From Tetmemena sp. SeJ-2015 (Eukaryota > Ciliophora > Spirotrichea > Sporadotrichida > Oxytrichidae), in assembly GCA_027382625.1 (NCBI GenBank), contig JAJKFJ010021508.1, forward strand, positions 1 through 64,000: a stretch of 64,000 nucleotides of DNA, in the 5' to 3' direction. The stretch's first letter is position 1. Each line of letters starts with the position of its first letter. The position numbers and the translations under genes were made by a program. Under the pieces are notes generated by a model. It was not told the DNA's origin. It did no database searches and saw nothing but the letters and a program-made list of their open reading frames with translations. Of the stretch, positions 15,955 to 28,967 are shown piece after piece.

Positions 15955-18900
15955 ATGTTCGAGGGAATACTAGAAAGAGTACTCTAGCGAGCTCTAGGCG
16001 ATTATTTAGAAGGACTTGATAAGAAGAATCTTTCTCTAGGAGTAATAAACTGAAGTTATAATATTCTGTTAGGTATGGAGTGGAAACATAAACTTGGAAA
16101 ATGTCCATTTCAAAAGGTCTATCTTTCAAAAGCTAAAGCTTCCTTTAAAAATGAGGCTGGGAAGGATAGGAAGACTTCAAATGATTGTCCCATGGAGAAG
16201 TTTGAGTTCCTCTCCAGTAGAAGTTATTATAAATAACGTCTACATAATTCTAAGTAAGTTGTTGAAAAATTAGTGTTAATCATTTTTGTAGCACCTTAAT
16301 CAAAAGAAGAATGGGAGTTAGTTGAAACTTTTCATACAAATTTTAAACTCAGGGATGAGATGATAACTTAGCTTGCGACAGGTCTTTATACTTAAAGATG
16401 ATCGTAAGCTTAGAATCCTTTTTCATTTTCTAGAAATCTTAAGAAGCAGAATAGCAAGAGCAGGGATTCTTCAAATCTTTAGTCACTAAAATCATTGATA
16501 ACGTCTAGCTCACAATTCAAAACATTCATGTCAGATTGGAAAGCCATGGAAAGATTAACAACTAATTGTATTAACTTATATATTCAACATGTTTTCTCTG
16601 GGCCTAACACTAAAAGAGATTACTGTCCATACTACAAACTAAGACTGGTAGAGGGAATACTTTGACAGGACCAGAGAAGTTAACCAAGACAAGCCAATTT
16701 TCAAGGTTCTAAATATAGTGAAGTTTGGGTTCTATTGGAGAACAAATGAGGATAGATTTTTGACATAGGAGTATTCTGATGAAGAAGATATGCTTATAGC
16801 AATGAAGGCAATTTACTAATCTCATGAAGACTATATTGATGAGTATAGGGATTCCTACCTACTATTAGCCTATTTCTCTGTACATGAAACTACAGTAAAA
16901 TATAGCACCTCTCACTTTAGAAAAGGAAGCTGAATACACAGTATCTTTGGACGTAGATGAGTTCAGTATATATCTGCAGAAGAATTAATATGATAATCTG
17001 ATAAGGCTCATGGAACTTTTCAATGACTACACCAGGTTTTAAGATCTCTAGTAAGCTTATTTTTCATCAGTTTACATTAGTTTTTAGTTAACAAACTCGA
17101 AAGTACAAGTTTCTGAGGCCCTAGAATTCTAGTGCTTTATAAGATCCCTCATCTTGGCTTAGATTTTGTGGTGAATGTGTGAGAAGAGAAATCAGATAGA
17201 ACAAATCCAGAGTCAATTAGTTCTAGTTAGATCCTAGCGCTAAATATGAACTCAAGAAGAAATATCAGATATTCTTCAGGAAAATTCTACAACTAGAAAT
17301 CAAGAATCTTGAGCAGCCTGAGAAAACACAGTTGAAAAATAGAGATGATTTCTGGTAGGAAAATAGTGATTTAAAGGCATAATACGTGCATATAACTCAA
17401 GCTATTGAAATAAGTGATCTTGAAACTTGGGTAAATGAAGTTGCCTAATCATTAGCGAATGAATTCAAAGAAAAGGAGAAAGAAAAGTTATAGACAAATG
17501 CGGGAGGAGGCTTCTTAAGCTATTTCACATCTATTGGAACTAGCTGGCTAGGAGGAACTTAAGACGCAGAAGAGGAAAAAGATGGTTTAAGTAAACGGTC
17601 TGGTAACGTAAATAAGAATTTAGATGATTCATTTAAGAGTGACAAATCATTAGAAAACCAAGAAGATGATGATGAATTTTATGATGCTCTTGATGAGGTT
17701 CCAGGATAATTAGAGCAACGGAGAAATTCTAAAGATGGGAATTTATTAAGAAGGAAAACTTCAGTAGAAGATGAAATTCAAATCCTCAGGCAATCTCTGC
17801 TTATAAATTTCGCTCCTTAATCCTTCTCTAAATAGCATGAAAGCCCTAGGAAAAAGTTTAGTGAGCAGGCTATCTTAGATCTAATTAGATTGAACTCTTA
17901 GATAACTGATTCTTAAAAAGAGGCCTTAAGAGATGAAGCTTTGGCAAAATAAGTTCCATTTGTCCTTGCCAGCTTTACTTTAAGGTCCTTCTCTATAGCT
18001 TTAGTAAACAATGATTCAAAGTAGGAGGGTATCGAGCTATATTCTTAAAATTTCATGATTGACTTCAAAAAATTTGAAACAAACAACTCATAAAACATTT
18101 TCACTTTTGAGATGATAGCTAAGAATTAATACTTTGGAGTTAATTAGATACACACCATTTTATTTATTGAGAGCCAGATTTATAAGACAGCGATAATTTC
18201 AAATGCCGATTCAAAAGAGGAACAAAAAGTGAATTCTTAAATATCCTCCTCCTATCAATCTATAATCCGACTAATCAAGGGTAACTTGAACTAGAATGTA
18301 AGTTAGAAGACAGTAGTCGAGGAGAATATAGATTTTGATTTGGAGGTTAAATTCTAGCCTCTTAAGATGATATATCAAGTGAAGGCTATTAACAAACTGG
18401 TGAAATTATTTTATATTCTTCAAGATCAAGTCCAGAAAAGATGAAGAGCTAAAATAGTAAGCATACGAAAAATTAGAGGCACTAAAATAGTCGGTGTCTA
18501 TTTCAGAAGTCCTCAAAAATAGAAATAAGAATAGAGTTAAGATAGAGATAGCTTCTCCTATCATCATTCTTCCATTCAAGAAGAATAATGATATCAACTC
18601 GGAATGCTGGATCTTCAATATTGGGGATTTATCAATACAGAACTATGAAAATAAAAACGACCCGTCCTTGATTAAAAATTTCGACTCCTACAAAATTCAA
18701 TTCGCTCACATAATGATGAGATACGTTAGATCTTATAAGGAATTTTTTTAATGGCTCCTGAATGAAAATGGAAGCTTTGTGGAAGTGATAAAGCCCTTTA
18801 AAACTTCTTTGATTCTTCAACTAAAGAAAAAATCGGATACTCATAATCAAGACGAGGCTGAGGTAGTTGCTATTGGAAAAATGTCTAAGCTGAGTATTTT

Positions 18901-21900
18901 CTTTACACCTCATATCTACAATTCCATATTGAACATAAGTCTTCTACTCAGTTCACAATCTTCAGACTAGAAGATCAAGAGTAGCATTAGATGATAAACG
19001 AGAAAAATGAAGTGCTTAAGATTTCTTCAAAACAAGGTCTGATAAGAAAGAAGGGAAATACCATTAAATTCTGGTATTCTTATTATGGAGTGCTCTCAGG
19101 CTGCTATATTTACTTCTATGAAAAACAAAGTGATATATACCCAAGCGAATATTTCTATATCAAAGGTTCATAAATTGTGAAAGATTCTGACAGTCAGATA
19201 GAATACTCTATTCTTCTAGTTAATATGTATGGGGAATAATGTTTGATAAACTTTAATCATTAAAAATTGAATAGATTTGACTAAAATTTTTCCCAAATTT
19301 CAATGAGATGTTTGACAAATCTTTGAGCTTATATTTTAATTTCTATTTTATCAAACAATTAAAAAGCACATCAATTAAATAAATTTAGCTCTGAACAACC
19401 AAAAAGCTCAAAGTGAGTGGGAAAAATCTATATTAGAAAAGGTATAAGAGTATCAGAATAATAGGTTAGGAAAATGGACTCCAAAGATAAAGCTTAATCA
19501 CTGAGAAAAAATACACTAAAGAGGAGCTTGAAACAAAACTTATGAGATTTGAGTTTTAGATGCCTGAAATATCATTTCTAATTTAATTATCAATAGAGTT
19601 GCTTGCAGAGGCAACTTAAAGCCTTGATTCTAATGAAGTTTCAGATTTTAGCACTTAATTAAGACAAGGTACATAAATGATCTACCATTAGAAGATGGAT
19701 TTGATATTGGATTATTTACACCGATTAAGAAAATGAGGGACAGCACAACAGGCTAGAAGAGAAAAAGCACCAATAGAGAAAATGAGAAGGACCCATTTGA
19801 AGTATCTGAAAAGAAGAATCATGAATAGAATTTCGAAGATCATGAAACTATACAAGAAACTAGATGGGAGTCCATAATCAATTTGTCAAATATCAAAATC
19901 AGTTATTAGAGAAGACTCTTTGACTCTGATATCTCGATTGTTTTGTAGTCATTAAGTATCAGTAACTTCAAGAATGAACGATTTGCCGAGCTGATTTCTT
20001 CAGAATATTAAGTTCTTAAGAAAGCTCTGATTGAGATATATGTCTAAAAGCAAGAAAAAGAGTCTCCAAGATATGATAGCTAGGACATGAATGTTGATCT
20101 TCAATTTGGACAGATGACTGTATATTGGCACCACAAATTTTATAGTAAATCAATGAGACATATCCTATAGCCACTCTTTTGCTTGGAAAATTTAAACTAG
20201 ATTATGAAATGTATGTAGATCACGATTTTTACAATGGCAGTTTTGGAGAATTCAGAATCTACGATCATACTAATTTCCCTTTAACCCTAGATCCTCGAAA
20301 GCATTATAGTAGCCCAGAATATCCAAAGCACGAAATTTTAGGTCTAAGAAATGATTTTAAAACCGACACTATGTTCACCTTTACTTGTATTTTGCATCAT
20401 GAAGCAGAGGAGCATATTTGTCCGAAATAGATCGGGTAGTTTGATAAGCAAGTAAAGTTAGGAATAAATGGAATCAAGATCAACATTATTTATTTTAAAC
20501 TACCTCTAAGAGCCTATGATGAGAATCAATGATTACTTCTTTTCACAATTCTTAGGTGCATTATCTGATGCCAACCCATATTAGAGGATCATAGATGATT
20601 TACAAAATGAGTAGTAGATGAACTCTCCAGCTAGTGGCTAAATCAAAAGGGAATCCTTGGCTAGCATCAAATTTTTCAAATATCCAGAAGAGGAAAATAA
20701 ATCATTAAAAACTGATAAAAAGCCACAAAAGAAACTTTTCTCTTTCTTAAAAATGCAAAATTTTAATATAAACAAATGATTATTTCAAAAACTAAGTTGA
20801 GATTGCTCCTTCTTTTGATTTGAAGATAATGTTCGAGAAATTGAACCACTCACCTTACTTTAGAGGATTCCTATAACTCCAAAAATATTTTATCTTTTTA
20901 ATCTGGATTTTGTAGAGCTAGATATAAGCTATAAGATAAACATAAATTTTTCAGCTTTTATCATGCACTTGAAATAAGAAGTATACACTTATTATTTATA
21001 GAATAAATTTCTTATTTACTGCGATGCATCGATCCTTAATGTTAATTACACTAGATAACATGACAAAGTATTTCTAATTGAGCGATTTGGAACGATGGAT
21101 CAGATACTCAAAAATTCTTAATCCAAGAGTAAGAAATGATCAAGAAGCATAAAAACAAAGAAGTGTATAAGATGAAAATATACATGACTTTCCCTTCTCT
21201 ATCGCTGTAGTTAAGAAACAACGATGATTCATTCATGTCTGAAATGATACTTTGGAGTAGTGAGATAGACTTTCCTCAAATACTTAGATTACCGAAAGAA
21301 ATAGGGAGGAAGAATTTAATTAATCAACTCATATAATGGATTTTATATATCTTTCCCTTTAAAGACTATAGTCGTTAGAGCTCATACTTTGTTCATATTA
21401 CATAATGAGTAAGCTTATGATAGGGAATAAAATGAAGCAAGTCGTAGTTGCTCCTGTATCCTCAAAGAATTATGTCTGCACTAACTCTGACTTCTACAAT
21501 TTCCAACACTCTCACAGTATAAGTAAACTATCTCCATAGAAGAGAATTAAAGCTCACCAGAAGCTTGCCAAGAAGAACTTTGTAGTCAATATGCATTTCG
21601 AAGCTGATGGAGAGAAATTAATTCAGACTAAGATAGAAAAGCTCAAGATATTCATAAAACCGCACATTTTTCTGATGATGTTTGAGCTTTTTGTGTACAG
21701 TATGCCCCAATATTAGGATGACTCAAGAGATAAACCCAACTTCTTCGATTCAGATTATGGGAATTCTCCAAGGATGGAAGTCTGCTGTTAAATATTGCAA
21801 AGCTTGTTGTGTTTTGAAAATGAAGAGAAATTCTAAAAGACAATTGCTTGCTAAGGGAACACAAGTTTTACCTATATAAGAGAGAAAATGAATCAAATAA

Positions 21901-24900
21901 AGCTATTACCGTTTAAATTCTTTTAGCTAAGATTGATTGACAAGCCAAATACTTTAGATGATTTAGTATAACCAGAGTCAACTAATCCGAATTCTTCAAG
22001 AAAAAGTTCTTTCTCCATTTCACAATCTCAAGTTACTCAAGTAGATCAAAGTGCTACCACTAAAATTATGCAAATATCAATCTCTGATCTTTGCCCTTTC
22101 TTTTGTTCTGGCACAGATCTTGATGGGAAAAACTTCAAGCAAGTTAGAAAAAGGGAAATGATGTCTCCATTCACACTGTTTTACAATAAGAGTGACATAA
22201 TTGAGCTTGCAAAAATCAATGACAGACTTTATCTTAACAGTCCTGATAGATACGTTTTCAAAAACTACTCCAAAACAGAAGCTAATTTAGAAAGGACTCT
22301 CCTTAAAATTTCTTTCAACGATGTTCAGATCTTGAAAGGCATTGTTGATCACTTGGGTTTCATGTTAAACTAAGAATATATGAGAATTGCTGCTGAGACC
22401 TAAGGAGAGGAAGTTCTTGAAATTTAAGACAGTGATAATGAAGAGGAAGACTACTTAAGAATTTACGCAGACTCTGGAAGCCAGAGGAAGGAGTCTTCTA
22501 AAAGTGTAAAGTTTGGTGGAGCGATTGGAGGAGGAGGAAAACAAGAAAGCAAATAAACTTGCATTAAATAGATGAGTTAACAGAGGTTTCACAGAATCCA
22601 ACTCTTCATGAGAGATTAAACGATTCTGGTCTAACTTCAGATAGCTCTGAGTATGAAAATGATGAGGAGACTAAAAGCAGACTGGAGAAAATTAGGAAAT
22701 CGAGAGAGATAGTGTTGAAATCTAAGAAGAATTCAAGCAAGAAAGTTGATAACTTCTCTGAATCTGTGAAAAGAGCATCTGTTGCTTTAGCAACTTACCT
22801 AGACATTTAATCAAAGATAGATGAGTTTATTAAGAAGTAGGAACAAGAAATAAAAGAGAGGAGTCTAAACTACCATATGGTCTTAGTAACTTAATCACAA
22901 AGAAATATTAAGGGGATGCAATTTAAGAGGAAGATGACGAAATGGACGACCTAGATATCGAAGGAGGAAGTTTATTTAAAGTGTTTTTAGTGGGAACTAA
23001 TATTGGCCAGTAATACTGGAAAAATTTATCTCCCAACGCTTCAAAATCCTTAATGACTATCTCAGATGCAGATAGCACTACTCAAAATTTAATGAGCCTT
23101 CTGCAATTTATAAAAGAAGAAAGAGGAGTTGACCAATTTTAAGTAGTGAGCTATGGATTAAAGATCTTGATATTGAATAATTATTTCTAAATTATAAGTT
23201 TAAAAATATTATTCTAAATATATCAAGAGCTTTATTTAGTTTAAAATAAAAATTGATCCTATAAAAATGAGCTACCTTTATGCTTAAAAATATTTGCTCA
23301 TCTTTCATAAATTTTAATTAGGTTTCGTACACTATTACTGATCATCCTATAATTAACGATTATCTCCAAAACTTCTTCCCTGTGCTTGGAGTGAGTATTT
23401 CAGAATTTCATTATTCCTCAGACTAAAATGAAACATAAAAAGCTGGGATTACTTAATTCAGCTCTGCAGTTAATTATTACAATGCAGAAGCTGGAGAGTG
23501 GGAGCCCTTTATAGAAACTTTTAAAATCCATTTTACTATAATGGAGGAATTTAAAAACAAAAAGAGAATGATGTAATGTGAACTTCCATAGAGCTTAGGT
23601 ATAAATATAACAGAAAAACTTGTGAAAAATTTATCGAATACTTATAAGTCTTGGCTTACTAGCTCAGAGAATAGTGATGAAGGCCCCGGAAGAAAGAGAA
23701 CATTAGGTCTGCATATGAGCCAGTTTAAAGTGACAGAGGAGGGAGTGCCCTAAGAAAAAGAGCCAGCTCATATTTCAAACAATATGCATTTGAAGATATT
23801 GATGAGGAAGGATGAGTTTGATTCTAGCTAAAAGGAAGAAGGATTTGGTCACTCCGTATTCTATTTGCAACTAAACCAATCAAAAGCTTTTGGTAAAGAG
23901 ATTGAATAACATGGAGAGTGATATAACAGATAACCATAGGAAGAAAAGTGTCTCCAAATTTCAGCCATCTTCAATAGTTAAGAGTGGAGCAGGCTAATAG
24001 TAGAGTAAACTTAATAGAGTTACGTGATTAACCCTGGAGAAGCAATTGATTATGCTGTAGATTATGAGCTACAAGTTCGGCAGTAAATGAATATCTACAA
24101 TTCGCATTAGTTCTCTGGATAGCAAGGAGAATTTATCAAAATTCTCTTCGAGGATGCCGGTATGGCAAATGGCGGTATTACTAGTGGATCAGGAATGAGT
24201 ATTCCTCTTAGTAGTGTGAATCTTAATCAGTTTTATTTTTAGGTTGGTTGCAAAAAACATTACGTAAAGGATGATGAAAATCGAATCATAGTGAATTTAT
24301 ATAGCATTGTAAACATAAGAATTTATATCTTTCACATAATTTAATAAGAAAAAATTAAAAATTAAACTTTTGATAAATTGCAATATTTTTAATTCTATGT
24401 CTATGGTGTGAGTCAAGTAAATATGAAGAAAGTTTTAACAATAAGAACTCAATACTTGTTTGTAAACTAGACTTTCTTTAACTACGAAATTCATATCAGA
24501 TTCTAAAACTCTTCCATCATCAGAACATTGGCCCCAGGTGATAAGTTACCTATCCCAGACACAATCAATAATTGTCGTTTCCAAATAAGGATAGCCTCTG
24601 AATAAAGCCACATCGATCTCGAAGATGGAGACCATGATAACATGACGCCATAACTCGGAAGAAGAAGTTCCAAGAAAACGTAATCAGATGCCAACGATTC
24701 TGTCCTTATTGATGATTACATAAACTAAAAAGGGGATATTAAAGATTTCAAGGAAATTAGCAAGAGTTGGTCGGACTAACTTCCAATTTAAGCCTTGAAA
24801 AGAAAATTACCCGTTGATTGTACCACATTTTTGGCACATGGAAAAACCTTTACTATCATCAAGAAGGAGAAATCTGAATTCTAAGACGCTTACGACATCA

Positions 24901-27900
24901 CATTTAGGCCTCCTTTACTTCTAAAAAATTGCCTACCTGTTCCTATATTTGTATCATTATTTTCTTATAAAAATTTACCTAAAACTAAACTAATTAAGTT
25001 AATTTTAATCATTTGAGGATTCAAATGGAGAGCATGACTCATTTGATTTATTAAAGGAAGAGGAAAAGCATGTCTTTGTTTTCAAACTTTAGCAACCAGT
25101 CATGATTGTATATGTATTTAGTACTCTATGATTAAAGTTCAGATAGATGGCTTCAGAGAGTAATTAGTAGTCTTAGATTGCCAAAACTAGAAGGATGTTG
25201 AGATAAAGGTTTAGTGTGTGGACAATTTTGGAAGAACACTGGACTTGTATGTTGCGACTAGCACTAAAGTAGCTGGAAAGAAAGCGATATTTTACGTGAA
25301 GAACTGCTTGATCAACAATACTTAACAGAATCTCTCATTCTATTATCTTATATATTATAGCCAGCCTACTGAAAGACAAATTAAGTAGAAAAATTACAGA
25401 GATATGGTGGCTGGTGTTGATGAATCTGATTACAGTGGAAAGAAAGTTTTCTTACTTTCAGATGTAATAAAGAGCATTGCTTAATCCAAATATAGAGATA
25501 AGAAGTGTTTGGATCAATTGATGGGTCATTAGAAGTGTCTAATCCAATTAATATTTACAATCCAGGCTGCAATGATAAGTTTATCTTAACAAGAGGGAAC
25601 TAACTTTTTGAATTTGCTTATTAGACAGAGATATTCCTTGCTAGTAATTTTAAGATTCTTATCTAACATTTTTAGCCAAGGATAACTACATCTATTCGAA
25701 AATTACAACAATTACACCTTTGTATGTGTTTGTAAACAATACCAAAAGCGTTCTAGTGGCTTCTTAATTGTAGGCTCTGGATATCCCCTTTGTGATTCCA
25801 AGCAAAGAAAGAGCTCCTTTCCATTGGGCAGAAAAGAGCAAGGAGAAATATTTTCCCTTTAATTTTATGTGTGCATCAAAATCATCGCTGATAATTAACA
25901 AGCTAGATTAGGAAAGCAGGAAATTGAGTACAAATGGTCTAGCGGATTTGATATTGCGCAACTTGGATAACTCTCGATTCAGATGAGAGAGGTTTAAAAG
26001 GACAAGGATAATTAAAAAGAGTAAAAGAAGTTCAAAGCTCAGAGACAAAAAACAAGATTCTTAAAAGTTGATCGAAGGTAATTATAAATAGGGTTTAATC
26101 TAAATATAGACTGCATAACAATACTATCTTCATCATTGTTGAAGAAGAGGATTAAAGCTAGCCAACATATAAGATTGAGAACTTCTCAAAAACTATAGCT
26201 CTAAGATATCATCAAGTAGATCAGCATGATTAAGCTGACTTGTTGAATTGCCAAGAGACTACTCCTTTTTCTTGGACTAATCATTTAGGCCAGCATGAAT
26301 TAGAAGTAGATCTCTTTCACGGAGATTTGAACAACGACCACTCCTTCTACATTCAGGGTGTTTAACTTAGATTCGCTCTCGATCAACTGAATCAAAAATA
26401 CAGTTACCTTATTTCAGTTGGCTATTAGGAGACAATTACTTTGCATGTGTGTACCTTCACAAATGGCTATACAAAGGTTATTAGATTTTCAGATATCGAT
26501 AACAGCGATATTACAGCAACAAACTAAGAAGACAAGAAGGAGGAGATTGATGAAAATCAATAGTAAATGTCAATATATGAGATCAATCTAAAGCAGCTGA
26601 ATTTAAACTGTACATATTTATTCTATTTCTCAATGATAGGAGAGAACAAAGAGCTCTTAGTTTTCTACTTCTAAAGAATTCAAGCAAAGGTTGTTGACAC
26701 AGAGAAAGATATGAAGAGTGAATTTGAAATAGGGTACTTTTAAATCGATAACCAAAGCTAAAATGATCCCATATATCCTGTTATGGTGAAGCCCAAATAT
26801 ATCAAGCCTGAATTTTCCGAGGAAGATGAAAGTATCGAAGTTTCTCAAAGGAAAGACTACTTTAGAGGCTATCAGGTTGGAGTGTTTTAACTATCTCTAG
26901 ATTATCGCAAAAATATTCCACATGTTGCTTACTTTGAAGCTTTTGGATTACTTACTTCAAACCTTGGAAGTTAAACTTGAGTTTTCCCATATTCTACTTC
27001 TTTCTAAATTCGTGTAAAAAATAGGAACTATGCTTAATAAGAACTTGACCTCCATGCATTAAATATTTGAGCAAGATTGGAATGAAAATATTGAAGAGGA
27101 GGAGCCTGACTTCTTCAGGAATGAAAGAATCAAGTACAAGAAATATAGACTATGCTTATGAGTTTAGCGAAAGCTCTAGATAAGACACATTCAGTTCCAG
27201 ATAGCTAGATAGATTCGCTAGTGATGTCATGAAGCTCAGAAATGAAATTAACGAAGACAAAGAGGGAGGAGATGATGATAATGTCCGCCTTAAACTAACT
27301 TAACCGCACAAATCTCTAAAACTTCAAAGATTCCAGTCCCAAGATCAAGGCTACTATTACTAAAACACTCCTAAAAAAGAATACAGTGGCAAGTAGTCTC
27401 AACTTTAATAGGAATCAGTCATTAAGAGATCCTCCTAAGAGAGGAAGCTTATAGGAAGGCATTAAAAGTTCTATCAAGAAGCAAAAGACCTCTAAGTAAG
27501 ACATTATGAGAAAGCTATAAACATAAGATTTCTAAATGCTTCATCAGCAGACAAAGGTGTAGAGATAGACTTGGAAATCAGAATAATTCCAAGCTAAATC
27601 TCAAAGGCTGTATATAAAGGAATATAGAGCAGGACCAGTTGAATTAGAAGTTTCACTTATGAATACAGAGTCTTTTGATTTTGAGGAATCAGATATTTTC
27701 AAGACCGTTAGCTCTTTAGGACTAGTTATCAGCAGTATTGAAGAGGCTCCAATAAAACTTAACGCCCCTTAGTTTTGGAAAATGTTTTTGGAGATTATGA
27801 TGATGTAATAAATTAAATAAAGAAACATCATTCAGAAAGGTTAAAGTGGAATATCTTGAAATTTATTGGAGCTAGTAATCTCCTAGGAAATCCTAGTAAC

Positions 27901-28867
27901 TTTGTGAATGCCCTGGGAACTGGTGTGCAGGATTTCTTCTATCAACCTAGATAAGGCTTTGTGAAAGGTCCAATTCAAGGAGGTATAGGAATTATCAAAG
28001 GAACAGGATCGTTAGTGAAGAATACATTGATTGGAACGATAGGCTCAGCTAGTAAAATGGTCTCTTCTGTTAGCAAAGGACTCCTAGTATTAAGCAATGA
28101 TAAAGAGTACATATAGAAGAGAGACGTTGATAACATTAAGAAGAAGCCATAGAACTTGGGATAAGGCTTGACTTTTGGATTAAAGTCGGCCCTAAACTCA
28201 ATTAAGTCTGGAATAACTGGAGTTTACAAGCAGCCTATTGAGGAAACTAAGAAAAGCGGGTTTTCTGGCTTCTTCAAAGGAACAGCAAAAGGAATTACAG
28301 GATTGGTCGTAAAGCCCATTAGTGGAACACTCGATCTCTTTTCACTCACATCAGAGGGTATAAAGAATACCTCAAAAAGAGTTGAGGAGTTGGTATAAGA
28401 CAAGAGGCTGAGACTTCCACGCCCATTTTATGAAACAGATAGAATGATTCGAGAGTACGATGATTTCCATGCTTTTTGGGTGAATCAAGTGCCAAGACTA
28501 TCAACTGGAATTGATGTGGAATTCTTCTATGAGGCTACAATGATTGAGTCAACTGAGTCCAGTTGGTCTATACTATTCATTACCAGAACTCATTTAGCGA
28601 TGATTGTCGCTGATCAAAGTACTTTCAATTAAAAGTTAAATATCACTCATTTTTAATTTTACCCAATCTCAGAAGCAACAGAGGAACCCAGTCTTTATAA
28701 AATGGTGCTATGAAACCAAAATGATAGAGTATGCTGAAGTGGTAGAAGAGTCGCTTTTGACTATAGGTTTCAAGGATAAGAACCTTAGTATATAACTTTT
28801 TGATCTAATCATCGCAGAAAAGGTAAGGAGCAAAATTGAGAAAATAATCAAAATGACAAGAGAATGA
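15955..28867 (+). CDS. VPS13: VPS13 family lipid-transfer protein
   Basis: ATG at 15955 opens with the chorein N-terminus: MFEGILERVLQRALGDYLEG, KNLSLG, then after intron 16042-16072 VWSGNINLENV...FQKLKLPLKMRLGRIG, as in VPS13. Downstream, in order: extended chorein region (NIHVRLESHGK, FSLGLTLKEITVHTT); Asp/Glu-rich insert near 17600; VPS13 middle repeats with SPIIILPFKKN and CWIFNIGDLSI (18560); a PH-like domain (GLIRKKGNTIKFWYSYYGVL, 19030); EWEPFIETFKIHF (23500); RPPLLLKNCLPVPIF (24910) opening the SHR-binding/VAB region; and the C-terminal module near 27850-28400 (LGNPSNFVNALGTGVQDFFY, GLTFGLKSALNSIKSGITGV, GFFKGTAKGITGLVVKP). TGA is at 28865-28867. VPS13 proteins bridge organelle membranes and carry lipids in a long hydrophobic groove. 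Multiple short introns (16042-16072, 16254-16291 and others) and IESs interrupt the frame; not all were mapped. The order of parts is colinear, so the locus is not scrambled. Confidence 0.9.
16396..16442 (+). other. 47-bp IES with CTTAA pointer
   Basis: CTTAA occurs at 16391-16395 and 16438-16442, in the same codon phase. Removal joins ATGLYTQ to EAEQQEQGFFKSLVTKI and eliminates an in-frame TGA at 16400. A GT...AG intron using the GTAAGC inside would leave that TGA in the exon. Confidence 0.6.
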
Positions 28868-28967
28868 ATTAACTCTCATAGAATTTAAGCTATTCAGAAA
28901 ATTAATCTTTAAATCTAATCTTAGTTATAAATTAAAGATTAATGGAGAGAAAATAAAATAAATTTTA

